Shown piece by piece: positions 53,451 to 62,855 of a stretch of 64,000 bases of DNA. How positions within the stretch are numbered: the stretch's first letter is position 1; each line of letters opens with the position of its first letter. The notes below the pieces were generated by a model that made no database searches, was not told the origin of the DNA, and saw only the letters and a program-made list of their open reading frames with translations. A program made the translations under genes and the position numbers. Source of the DNA: CAWGET01 sp963821715 (GTDB taxonomy: Bacteria > Bacteroidota > Ignavibacteria > Ignavibacteriales > Melioribacteraceae); assembly GCA_963821715.1 (NCBI GenBank), contig CAWGET010000010.1, forward strand, positions 434,001 through 498,000, read 5' to 3'.

Positions 53451-56366
53451 TTAAAAATAAGAAGTCGCATCATAAATTGCGTTGTGAAGGACCGGGCGAA
53501 AATCGATTATCTTTCGGTTATCGCGCGTTGGATTTACGCGGTTGGTTAGAAGAACAACAAATAGCTCGTTGTCTTTATCCGCCCAGACTGAAGTTCCGGT
53601 AAAGCCGGTATGACCGAATGAATTAGCGGAAAATTTATTTCCGGCTGAAGATCCTTTTGTAGATTTTATAGACCAGCCGTATCCTCTGTCCCCCATTTTC
53701 GATTGGCGCGAAGTCCATTCATCAACCGTTTTCTGCTTTATGAATTGTTTGTTGCCGTATCTCCCTTTATTCAAAAATAAATTCATCAAAACGGCAACGT
53801 CGTGCGCGTCGGAAAACAATCCCGCGTGACCGGAAACTCCGCCGAGAAGATAGGCTGTTTCATCGTGAACTTCGCCGCGCATTAATTTCTTCCGCCAGTA
53901 ATTATCCATTTCAGTGGGAGCGATTCTCTCCTTCAACTTTGCGGGCGGATTAAACATCGTGTTTTTCAGGTTAAGCGGCTCGAATAAATTTTCTTTTATA
54001 TACTCGTCCAAAGGTTTATCAGTTATTTTCTCCAAAACTTTCTGCAGCGTAATCATTCCCAAATCGCTGTAAAGATAATTTGAGTCCGGCATAAATTCCA
54101 GCTTCGAATTCATAATATCATCAATCACTTCTTCGCCGGTTGAATAATCTTTATAGAAAGTTTTGAACGCCGGAAGACCGGAATTGTGCAGAAGAAGATT
54201 TTTTATTTTTACTTTTTCTTTTCCGTTGGCTGCAAACTCCGGCAAATATTTGGAAACTCTCGCATCCAGGTCCAGTTTCCCTTCGTCATATAAAAGCATT
54301 GCCGCCGATGTAGTTGCGAGAACTTTTGTTAATGAAGCGAGATCGAAAATAGCATCTTTCGTCATCTTCTTTGCTTTTTTGTCATAACTGAATTTTCCGA
54401 AAGCTCTATTATAAATTACGCGGTCTTTTTTCCCGATAACCAAAACTCCTCCGGGGAAAACGGATTCATCAACAGCCGCTTTCATTAAAGAATCGACTTT
54501 CACAAAATTGTAATTTGAATCCGCTTGCATATCCGGGAAATATAATCCCTTGCTGAAGCGGTTCAAACCGAATCCAAGTTCGAAGTCGGTTTCTGGAATT
54601 GAGATAGGAAGTTTGCCGCGGATTTCAATTCTTCCAAGAACAGCGTCCAGCATTGCCTGTTGCGAAACATTCGCGGCTCCGTATGCGGCAATATAAGTTT
54701 CGGCGTTTTTAAATTCGGTTAGGATGTATGGATTTCCAAAGCTCAGAATCAGCGTCGGCTTTTTCAGATCTAAAATATTTTTAATAAACTCTACGTGATT
54801 TGAATCGAGTGAAATTGTTCCCTGCGAAGAACGAACATTCACGTATGTAGAAAGTATTATCAATGCGGATCTTTTTGCTTCGCGGAAAGCGGCATCATAA
54901 TCCCGTTTTTTGCTCCGCCTGTTTACGATTAAATAATCCGCGCCGCGGAAAATATTTTTCGATATTTTTTCGAAATGATACGGCTTTGGAAGTCTGGTGC
55001 GGGAATCGGAGACTGTAATTATCGCGGTCGATCTGTATTTTGCCGGATCGAGCGGAATCATATTTTTTTCGTCTTTAACAAGAGTTATCGATCGTTCGGC
55101 AATATCCTTTGCGATGCGGAAATGCGATTTCTTAATTTTTTTGTCGATCTCTTTAACATCGATCAACCGCCGTTTATCTAAACCAAGCCAGACTTTCGCC
55201 GATAAAATTTTCCGGATCGAGAAATCGATTCGGCCTTCCGAGATTTCTCCGTTCAACACGCTTTCATAAATTCCTTCAACCGCATCTTTTTCATCGGGAG
55301 GAAAAAGTATCACATCGTTGCCCGCCTCAACCGCAAGTTTAGCCGCTTCTTTATTGCTGTAATTTTTTGTTACGGCGCGCATATTCATCGCGTCGGTTAC
55401 AATTAATCCGTTAAATTTTAATTTATTTATCAGCAGATTGTTAATAATGTTTTTTGATAAAGTTGCCGGAACTCCTTTTTGATCTTCGAGCGCCGGAACT
55501 TCCAAATGTCCCACCATTACTGATTTAATTCCTTCCTTAATCGAATTTTCGAAAGGAACGAGATCGCTTTTTTCCAATTCGTCCAAATCTTTTTCAATCA
55601 GCGGGAGTTCATTGTGAGAATCGAGATCTGTTGCGCCATGTCCCGGAAAATGTTTCGCGGTGGCAATCATTTCTCCGGCGTGCATTCCGCGTAAAAATGC
55701 CGAACTGTGGCGAGCGACCAGATACGGATTTTCTGAATAAGCGCGAATATTGATGATAGGATTTTTATATTCGTGGTTAATATCCAAAAGCGGCGCGTAA
55801 TTTTGATGAACTCCGATCGCTCGTCCTTCTATCGCGGTTGCCTTTCCCATCAGATAAGTTAAATCGTAATCTCCTGCAGCGCCGATTGCCATGTTATAGG
55901 GAAATTCAACGGCGTCCTCCAAACGCATTCCAAGTCCGCGTTCGTAATCCGCCGCTATCAAGAGAGGAATTTTGGACATCTCCTGAAGTTTATTTGTAAG
56001 CTCTGCCTGCTCTTTAATTTTTCCTTTGAAGAAAATAAATCCGCCGACTTTAAGATCATTTACCAGATATTGAAGACGTTTATACTCGGGAGAGTTCTCT
56101 TCATATAATACTCCATCAACGTGTGGCATAATCATCTGCGCGCACTTTTCCCGGAGGGTAAGCTGAGCAAGAGTTTCTTCAACCCATAGCGAATCGGAGC
56201 CGGATAAATCAAAAACCGGCATTTTGTGGATTTCTATTTTTTCCTCTTCTGTTGTGCTGCAAAAGGGAAAAATAAATAGAATAAAAAAGAAAAGCAGAGG
56301 AAGTTTGAATTTCTTTAACACTTTACTGATTAAGGATAAATATTTTAAAATTAAATCACTTTTCAT
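53451..56366 (-). CDS. GH3 (NagZ-like) glycoside hydrolase fused to a C-terminal beta-lactamase-type serine hydrolase
   Basis: 971 residues. A membrane or lipid anchor (hydrophobic to Cys36) precedes a GH3 barrel at about 60-400: AADYERGLGMRLEDAVEFP, KHFPGHG at 238-244 and the nucleophile Asp325 in LIVTDAMNMR. The long GH3 C-terminal domain follows to about 600. From about 622 comes a class C/PBP-like serine hydrolase: SxxK in LASLTKV (about 678-681), YSDLGM and FGHTGFTG. The KHFPGHGxTxxDSH pattern is that of NagZ-type beta-N-acetylglucosaminidases, so peptidoglycan fragments are the probable substrate; the fused domain is likely a peptidase or esterase rather than antibiotic resistance. Such fusions occur in Bacteroidota. 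Confidence 0.92.
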   Translation of the reverse strand: MKSDLILKYLSLISKVLKKFKLPLLFFFILFIFPFCSTTEEEKIEIHKMPVFDLSGSDSLWVEETLAQLTLREKCAQMIMPHVDGVLYEENSPEYKRLQYLVNDLKVGGFIFFKGKIKEQAELTNKLQEMSKIPLLIAADYERGLGMRLEDAVEFPYNMAIGAAGDYDLTYLMGKATAIEGRAIGVHQNYAPLLDINHEYKNPIINIRAYSENPYLVARHSSAFLRGMHAGEMIATAKHFPGHGATDLDSHNELPLIEKDLDELEKSDLVPFENSIKEGIKSVMVGHLEVPALEDQKGVPATLSKNIINNLLINKLKFNGLIVTDAMNMRAVTKNYSNKEAAKLAVEAGNDVILFPPDEKDAVEGIYESVLNGEISEGRIDFSIRKILSAKVWLGLDKRRLIDVKEIDKKIKKSHFRIAKDIAERSITLVKDEKNMIPLDPAKYRSTAIITVSDSRTRLPKPYHFEKISKNIFRGADYLIVNRRSKKRDYDAAFREAKRSALIILSTYVNVRSSQGTISLDSNHVEFIKNILDLKKPTLILSFGNPYILTEFKNAETYIAAYGAANVSQQAMLDAVLGRIEIRGKLPISIPETDFELGFGLNRFSKGLYFPDMQADSNYNFVKVDSLMKAAVDESVFPGGVLVIGKKDRVIYNRAFGKFSYDKKAKKMTKDAIFDLASLTKVLATTSAAMLLYDEGKLDLDARVSKYLPEFAANGKEKVKIKNLLLHNSGLPAFKTFYKDYSTGEEVIDDIMNSKLEFMPDSNYLYSDLGMITLQKVLEKITDKPLDEYIKENLFEPLNLKNTMFNPPAKLKERIAPTEMDNYWRKKLMRGEVHDETAYLLGGVSGHAGLFSDAHDVAVLMNLFLNKGRYGNKQFIKQKTVDEWTSRQSKMGDRGYGWSIKSTKGSSAGNKFSANSFGHTGFTGTSVWADKDNELFVVLLTNRVNPTRDNRKIIDFRPVLHNAIYDATSYF

Positions 56367-56634
56367 ATAATCGAAATTTAACTGATTTGTTTAAGGGAAA
56401 TGCATATCAAAAATAAAAAAAATAAATTGAATTATTTCTTTTACAATCTATTTTAATGAAAGTTTTATTAAAGCTGGTGATTAATAAATTCTAATGATTA
56501 ATAGAAAAAATCGTGTGCTGAATTCCCGATCTTTCTATTTATAATTTTACAAACTGAATAGTCATAGCGTTCTTTCTAAATGACTTTTATCACAAAGTCT
56601 GACTGTTCGACGAGCAACCTTTAGTCTTCCATTC

Positions 56635-57096
56635 TCAACTGACGCTGGGAATTCTTCTTTTGTTGTATTCGTCGTAATCGTCAATTATTCGTTCGTATTC
56701 TTCATCCATTAGATGAGATGAAAAAATAAAATCCGCCGAAGCTCTATCGCAAGCAACGGGAACATTCCAGACAACGGCTATTCTGAGAAGCGCTTTGATA
56801 TCCGGATCGTGCGGCTGTTGTTCCAGCGGATCCCAGAAAAAAATCAGCATATCAATATCGCCTTCGGATATCTTTGCTCCTATCTGTTGGTCTCCTCCCA
56901 GAGGCCCGCTTCTAAACTGTGTAATTTCAATTCCCAATTCTTCCGCGATTAATCTGCCCGTTGTTCCGGTAGCAGAAAGTTTGTGTTTCTTTAGGGAATC
57001 GGAATTAAACTTTACCCATTCCAGCAATTCTTTCTTCATATTATCATGGGCTACAAGGGCAATTTTCTTTTTCTGTCGCATTAAAACTGTTTTCAT
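56635..57096 (-). CDS. mgsA: methylglyoxal synthase
   Basis: The ATG at 57096 follows AAGGAAG at 7 bases, giving 153 residues; an upstream TTG is less likely. The enzyme turns dihydroxyacetone phosphate into methylglyoxal and phosphate. Conserved stretches are ATGTTGRLIAEELGIE, RSGPLGGDQQIGAKISEGDIDMLIFFWDPLEQQPHDPDIKALLRIAVVWNVPVACD, with the catalytic Asp in GGDQQ and the second Asp in PHDPD. It bypasses lower glycolysis under phosphate limitation and pairs logically with the aldolase at 18 kb. Confidence 0.96.
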   Translation of the reverse strand: MKTVLMRQKKKIALVAHDNMKKELLEWVKFNSDSLKKHKLSATGTTGRLIAEELGIEITQFRSGPLGGDQQIGAKISEGDIDMLIFFWDPLEQQPHDPDIKALLRIAVVWNVPVACDRASADFIFSSHLMDEEYERIIDDYDEYNKRRIPSVS

Positions 57097-57324
57097 TTTC
57101 AATCTTCCTTTTTCTTAAAAATATGAATAAAAATTATTATAAAAGATTAAATAATCGTAAAAAATGGTTGCAATAAAAAAAAATTTTACAGTTATTAAAA
57201 ATAGGGCGACTAAGAAAAACTCTCTTTAAAAATATACGCACGGCGGCGAGGGCAAATTCGAAAACAATTCGAACGCCGTAATTACACATAGATTCTATCT
57301 TAATCATAATTGTACGGTATTGTT

Positions 57325-58917
57325 ATGGTACTTTCAACTATCGATATAATCATAATTGTTGTTTATTTCATCGGCGTTCTATTTCATGGATATTTTGTGG
57401 GGAAGGATAAAGGTTCCTCGGATAGTTATTTTCTGGCGGGAAGAACTTTGCCCTGGTATCTAATCGGTTTTTCGCTTTATGCTTCAAATATGTCCGGCTC
57501 AAGTTTTGTAGGCTTAATGGGAGCTACTTACGATAACGGAATCGTAGTCTTCAATTATGAATGGACGGCGGCGCTGATACTAATTTTCTTCGCGGTTTTT
57601 ATGCTCCCGGTTTTTTTGAAATCCAAAATCTCTACAATTCCGGAATTCCTCAGCGAACGTTTCGATAAAAAATCTCATCTCGCCTATTCGGGATTTACAA
57701 TTTTAGCCATAATTTTTATAGATACAGCGGGAGCGTTATACGCGGGCGGAATTGTCATCACAAGAATTCTTCCTCTCGAACTTTGGCAGGCTATCGCTAT
57801 TTTAGGTGTTATTGCCGGTATTTATACAATAATGGGCGGTCTTACGGCTGTGGTAATTACCGATACGGTTCAGGCTATTCTGCTTATTATCGGTTCCATC
57901 GCTGTTTTTTGGATCGGGCTGAATGAAGTAGGCGGATGGAACGAATTGATGAGCCATTTTGCAGAAGACGATGGAAGAATGCATCTGATTCAATCTACTT
58001 CGAACGACTTTCTCCCTTGGCCCGGAATTTTCGGAGTTATTCTGCTGGGATTTTATTATTGGACTTTGAACCAGTTTATTGTGCAGAGAACTCTCGGCGC
58101 TAAAAATTTAGACGAAGGAAGAAAAGGCGCTCTTTTTGCAGGCTTCTTAAAAATCCCTAATCTTTTTATAATGATTATTCCCGGACTAATCGGACTGGTT
58201 CTTTATCCGGAATTAGAAAGCGCCGACCATGTTTTTCCAACGCTTGCTTTAAAACTTCTGCCTGTAGGAATAAGAGGATTAGTGCTTACGGCTTTGGTGG
58301 CGGCAATAATGTCCAGCCTCGATAGCGCATTAAACGCCGGTTCGTCTTTAATAACATTGGATTTTGCGCGCCATTTCAAAAAGGATATTTCGGACGATAA
58401 ACTTGTTGTATGGGGAAAAATTGTAACCGCAATTTTAATGATCATAGGAATAGTTTACGCTCCGATGATCGCCAGTTTCGAAACGCTATTCGAATATTTC
58501 CAATCGTCTCTTTCTTATCTTATTCCCGGAATTGTAGCCACTTATTTAATGGGAATATTTTCGAAAAAGATAACGTCAACCGCCGCGTTCTCTGTAATTG
58601 TCGGAAGTCTTGCCTTCGGCGTCCCGCTATTCATCTTCAAAGAAGTTACGCCTATTTGGACGGATACTATCGGATTACCGGAAGTGCATTATACTTATAT
58701 GGGAACTATAATATTTATCGTCGCTGCAGCAGCGCTCTATCTTATCAGCTATATTCAAAACAAAAAACAAGATGTGGACGACGACCTTGTCTTCATTAAA
58801 AAAGATCTTGACGACACAATTTTATCTAAGGAAGATTTTGTATGGTACAAGGATTTCAGAGTATTAACAATCGCTTTATTTGTTTTGATGACTGCCGTTA
58901 TTATTTATTTTGCCTGA
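57325..58917 (+). CDS. sodium:solute symporter (SSS family)
   Basis: The start at MVLSTIDIIIIVVYF gives 530 residues. About 14 membrane segments with the family signature GRTLPWYLIGFSLYASNMSGSSFVGLMGATYDNG and GTYTIMGGLTAVVITD-like IYTIMGGLTAVVITDTVQAILL. It is of the SGLT type (sodium/glucose and related). The substrate is not evident. The next gene overlaps its 3' end by 76 bases. Confidence 0.9.
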   Translation: MVLSTIDIIIIVVYFIGVLFHGYFVGKDKGSSDSYFLAGRTLPWYLIGFSLYASNMSGSSFVGLMGATYDNGIVVFNYEWTAALILIFFAVFMLPVFLKSKISTIPEFLSERFDKKSHLAYSGFTILAIIFIDTAGALYAGGIVITRILPLELWQAIAILGVIAGIYTIMGGLTAVVITDTVQAILLIIGSIAVFWIGLNEVGGWNELMSHFAEDDGRMHLIQSTSNDFLPWPGIFGVILLGFYYWTLNQFIVQRTLGAKNLDEGRKGALFAGFLKIPNLFIMIIPGLIGLVLYPELESADHVFPTLALKLLPVGIRGLVLTALVAAIMSSLDSALNAGSSLITLDFARHFKKDISDDKLVVWGKIVTAILMIIGIVYAPMIASFETLFEYFQSSLSYLIPGIVATYLMGIFSKKITSTAAFSVIVGSLAFGVPLFIFKEVTPIWTDTIGLPEVHYTYMGTIIFIVAAAALYLISYIQNKKQDVDDDLVFIKKDLDDTILSKEDFVWYKDFRVLTIALFVLMTAVIIYFA

Positions 58918-60293
58918 TATTTTTTTTCTTGTCGGAACTCGCGTTTTCGGGTATAAACGGTCAGTCGTTAACTTCCGACAGTTTAACTTTCGGGATGTAT
59001 GGAAGAGCGGGCGTCGATTTCGCGCCTAACAAAGAAGCGACGATGGGAAGAGGAGTAAATTTAAGCGGGATGGGAAGTCTTGGCGGAAGATTGGAAGAGG
59101 GAGATTATCTCGAATTTATAACGCGATATAATTTGCCGGTAAAAAACGACAAACAAACAAAGCTTTATGTGCAGACGAGATTCTCAGCGTTTTCAAAAAG
59201 CGGAACTTTTGTTGGATTTTATTCAACCGGCTCGATAAACGATTTGATAGTTCTTCTTCCGGAAGCTTACGTTGAAGCTAAAAATTTGTTCGTTAAAGAT
59301 TTTTCGGCATGGGCTGGCGCAAGATTTTATCGCGGCGACGATATTCACATTGCGGATTATTACTACTTCAACGATCTCAGCAGTCAAGGCGCCGGAGTAA
59401 AATATAAAGATAGCGAGCTCGCCCTTCTTGTAATCACTTCGCCCGATTCTTCAATCGGCGAAATACCTCCGTACGTTTATAATAATTTAGTTGACGGCAG
59501 CGTAAGCAGAACTCTCCGCCAGCGCACAATTTTAGCGGCGCAGCAAAAATTAAGTTTTTCCAAAAAGAGTTATTTTCAATTTTTAGCCGAATATCATTGG
59601 TTGAGTTCCGCGGAAAAATCGCAGACGGATAGTGTGGTTTATCCTTCAGATTATGGACTTGTAGGAGGAATAAAATTTTCGATAGTTCCTCAGAAAAATT
59701 ATGAGGCTTCGGCGATCAATCTTTCAGTCAGATTGGGAACGAGGATCGCGAACGGCGGAAGCGGTTCAAACTCCCGGACGTACACAACCTACGGCGGATT
59801 CGATTACGAGACCGAAAAATTTGAAGGTGCTTATTCTATCAATACGGCAAATGAAGCGATCCTCCGGCTTTCCCAGAAACTTTTTCATCAATATTATTTT
59901 GTAGGAATCTGGAGTCACGGAGCGCCGGAAACCGAGGGTAAAACTCTGAATATTTTAGGAGAAGAGATATTCAACAGCAAACAGCTTTTCGCGGTTGGGA
60001 TGCGATCGACTTACGCAATAACTCCGCAGTTTTTGCTAATTAATGAGTTACATTATACGGCGCGGAAGGACGGAACACAGCCTTATGCCGAAATGATCAA
60101 ATTTGCAATTGCGCCGACATTTTCGCCATCGGGGAAATTGGGCGTTTACGCTCGTCCGCATATTCGTTTTGTTTACTCAATCGCCTGGTATAATCTTTAC
60201 TCGCGCCAAAATCTTTCGTCGCCTTATCTAAGTTCGTTCGGCGAAAATACATTTGGGCATTATTTCGGAATAAAATCGGAATGGTGGTTTTAA
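58842..60293 (+). CDS. outer-membrane beta-barrel protein downstream of the symporter
   Basis: 483 residues starting at an ATG preceded by AAGGAAG at 7 bases, inside the symporter gene; no other ATG or GTG is available in frame. A membrane stretch (about 22-36) and FSGINGQ suggest a signal peptide after an atypical N-terminus. The mature protein is strand-rich and ends FGHYFGIKSEWWF, with an aromatic C-terminal residue typical of outer-membrane barrels. It contains YGRAGVDFAPNKEATMGRGVNLSGMGSLGGRLEEGDYLEFI, the LamB/maltoporin-like opening. A porin for the symporter's sugar is a reasonable inference. Confidence 0.8.
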   Translation: MVQGFQSINNRFICFDDCRYYLFCLIFFFLSELAFSGINGQSLTSDSLTFGMYGRAGVDFAPNKEATMGRGVNLSGMGSLGGRLEEGDYLEFITRYNLPVKNDKQTKLYVQTRFSAFSKSGTFVGFYSTGSINDLIVLLPEAYVEAKNLFVKDFSAWAGARFYRGDDIHIADYYYFNDLSSQGAGVKYKDSELALLVITSPDSSIGEIPPYVYNNLVDGSVSRTLRQRTILAAQQKLSFSKKSYFQFLAEYHWLSSAEKSQTDSVVYPSDYGLVGGIKFSIVPQKNYEASAINLSVRLGTRIANGGSGSNSRTYTTYGGFDYETEKFEGAYSINTANEAILRLSQKLFHQYYFVGIWSHGAPETEGKTLNILGEEIFNSKQLFAVGMRSTYAITPQFLLINELHYTARKDGTQPYAEMIKFAIAPTFSPSGKLGVYARPHIRFVYSIAWYNLYSRQNLSSPYLSSFGENTFGHYFGIKSEWWF

Positions 60294-60426
60294 GGGAAAA
60301 TTAGAGCAAGAACCGAGAAAGTGACGCGAACTTAAATGCGATTTCTTTCCTTGTATTCTCTGCGTCTACTTTATTCGTCCAATTCTTTTCTTATATTTTA
60401 ATTTTAATTTTTAGGATGCATGATAG

Positions 60427-61048
60427 ATGGATTGGATAGAAATAGTCGGATATGCCGGCTCTTTGTTAGTCGCAATTTCGTTAATGATGAGCAATGTGTG
60501 GAAATTGCGCTGGATAAATTTAATCGGCGCCGCTACATTTTCCATTTACGGTTTAATCCTTGGCGCTTATCCGGTTTTCGGATTAAATCTTTTCATAGTA
60601 ATTATTGACGCATATTATCTTATTCTGATGGCTAAGAAAAAAGATGATTTTACTTTTGCCGAAATACTTAATGTAAATGAAGATTTTCTAAAAATATTTT
60701 TGGCGAAATACCTTCCCGATATCAGAAGATTTTTCCCGGATTTTAATAAGGACGATCTTCAGAATAAAAAAGTCCTTTTTATTCTCAGAAATCTGGTTCC
60801 GGTTGGATTATTTATTTATGAAGAAGCAGCCGGATCAAACAGTTGAAATAAAGGTAGATTATGTTATTCCGGATTACCGCGACCTCAAGAATGCGCAATA
60901 TTTTTTTACAGGCGGTAAAGATTATTTTTTGAAGAAGGGTTTTGATAAATTCCGCGCTTTTTCTGCAGTGGAAGAACACAACAAATACTTGAAGAAAATA
61001 GGTTTCGAAGAAGAGAAAGAAAATGTGTTTGTGATGAAAATCCGGTGA
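60427..61048 (+). pseudogene. YgjV-family membrane protein, split by a +1 frameshift
   Basis: Frame 1 from ATG 60427 encodes WIEIVGYAGSLLVAISLMMSNVWKLRWINLIGAATFSIYGLILGAYPVF and the membrane core up to RNLVPVGLFIYE. From about 60820-60827 (TATGAAGAAGCAG) the homology continues in the +1 frame with KQPDQTVEIKVDYVIPDYRDLKNAQYFFTGGKD and the C-terminal KYLKKIGFEEEKENVF. Removing one base restores YEKQPDQT. The joined protein, about 206 residues, is a complete YgjV/Imp-YgjV-like protein of unknown function. Confidence 0.87.
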
Positions 61049-61190
61049 CTAATGCAATTCTCTAAAATATTTGGGATAAGTGGCATCAATCCAAAATAGT
61101 TTGTTCGTTAAAGAGAAACTTACACAACAATGATTCATTATTTTCTAACTAGGACATCAGTATTGAAGATAAATATTTTTTCTCTTTCAT

Positions 61191-62813
61191 TTGTATCGCA
61201 ATAATTCTATTCCTAAATTAAGCGCTCAACAAAAATTTAATCTTTTGAAAAAAATAAAAACCGACTTTTTAATAATCGGGAGCGGACTTGCCGGTTTGTA
61301 TTCGGCTTTCTATTCTTCCAAATTTGGAACCGCCGCTCTGATAACTAAAACTACGCTCGAAGTTAGTAATTCATTTTGGGCGCAGGGCGGAATTGCCGCG
61401 GCTATGGGTTCCGAGGACTCCATCGAAAATCATTTTGAGGATACAGTTGAATCCGGCAAAGGATTATGCGATAAAAAAGCCGTTGAAATTTTAGTTGAAG
61501 AAGGGAAAGAAAGAATAGAAGAATTAATAAATCTCGGCGTTCCTTTCGATTCTGAGTCCGGAAAAATTTCTCTCGGGCTCGAAGGCGGGCACAGCAAAAG
61601 AAGAGTCCTTCATGCAGGCGGAGATTCTACAGGAAAAGAAATTATCAATTTTCTTATTTGGGAAGTCCGCGAGAAAGAAAATATTTCAGTCCACGAAAAC
61701 ACAATCGTTTATCGTCTTCTTGAGGAAAACGGCGAATGCCTTGGCGCGCTCGCTTATGATTACACGAACAACGAGCAGATTGTTTTCTATGCGAATTCCG
61801 TAATAATCGCGGCGGGAGGAGCCTCAGGGATTTACAAGCGGACGACAAATCCACATACTTCAACCGGAGACGGAATTGCGCTTTCCTATTTTATCGGCGC
61901 GGAAGTTTCCGATATGGAGTTCATTCAATTTCATCCGACAGCTCTTTACACAGAGTCGGGCGAAACATTCTTAATAAGCGAAGCAGTCCGCGGCGAAGGC
62001 GCTTTTTTGCTGAATGAAAAGAAAGTTAGATTTATGCCGGAATACCACGAGAAAGCAGAACTTGCCTCTCGTGATATTGTATCGAAAGCGATCTTCGATC
62101 AGATACAAAATTCAGACGAGAAATTTGTTTATCTGGATCTGACTCATTTAGATCCGCAAAATGTAAAGCATAGGTTTTCGACCATCTATGCGAAAGCGCT
62201 TCAACTTGGATTCGATTTTACTCAGGATCTTCTTCCTGTAGCGCCCGCCGCTCATTATATGATCGGTGGAATAAAGACCGGACTAAATGCGGAAACGAAT
62301 ATCAAAAGATTATTTGCCTGCGGCGAAGCGGCGTCAACAGGCGTTCATGGAGCCAACCGTCTCGCCAGCAACTCATTACTGGAATGTCTTGTCTTCGGAA
62401 AGCGCGCGGTTGATTCGGCTTCTGGGTTAGAAAAGAAAAATTTTATGTCGGATGACACAATTAATTTTAGGTATGAATATCGTCATCAAAATAAATTTAC
62501 GGCTTTAAAAAATGAAATTGCCGAAGCGCTGAATATAAACGCAGGGATTGTGCGCAAAGGAGAAAATCTTAAGAATGCTCTGGATAAGATTATAAAAATT
62601 AAAAAGGAAATTGAATTTTATCCGGACGAATATTTTGGGCTTCGATTAAAAGAACTCACTTCCATAGCAGAATTGATTACGCGATTTGCGATTGAGAGAA
62701 AAGAGAGCCGGGGATGTCATATACGGAAAGATTTTCCTCACGAAAAAAAGGAGCTTTTGGGACACTACTTTTCATCAAAAAAACAAAAAATAATGTTTAA
62801 GGAAATTGGTTAA
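61191..62813 (+). CDS. nadB: L-aspartate oxidase
   Basis: 540 residues, FAD-dependent, first step of de novo NAD synthesis (aspartate to iminoaspartate). Visible motifs are the dinucleotide site TDFLIIGSGLAGLYSAFYSSKFG, NSFWAQGGIAAAMG, SLGLEGGHSKRRVLHAGGDSTGK, MEFIQFHPTALY, AHYMIGGIKTGLNAET and CGEAASTGVHGANRLASNSLLEC, all typical of NadB. The start is probably the TTG at 61191, although other starts before TDFLIIG are possible; no clear ribosome-binding site is seen. It leads the nadB-nadC-nadA cluster. Confidence 0.95.
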   Translation: MYRNNSIPKLSAQQKFNLLKKIKTDFLIIGSGLAGLYSAFYSSKFGTAALITKTTLEVSNSFWAQGGIAAAMGSEDSIENHFEDTVESGKGLCDKKAVEILVEEGKERIEELINLGVPFDSESGKISLGLEGGHSKRRVLHAGGDSTGKEIINFLIWEVREKENISVHENTIVYRLLEENGECLGALAYDYTNNEQIVFYANSVIIAAGGASGIYKRTTNPHTSTGDGIALSYFIGAEVSDMEFIQFHPTALYTESGETFLISEAVRGEGAFLLNEKKVRFMPEYHEKAELASRDIVSKAIFDQIQNSDEKFVYLDLTHLDPQNVKHRFSTIYAKALQLGFDFTQDLLPVAPAAHYMIGGIKTGLNAETNIKRLFACGEAASTGVHGANRLASNSLLECLVFGKRAVDSASGLEKKNFMSDDTINFRYEYRHQNKFTALKNEIAEALNINAGIVRKGENLKNALDKIIKIKKEIEFYPDEYFGLRLKELTSIAELITRFAIERKESRGCHIRKDFPHEKKELLGHYFSSKKQKIMFKEIG

Positions 62814-62855
62814 TTATCATTTCATGATTCGGAAAAAGTAAAATGGCGGTTTATT

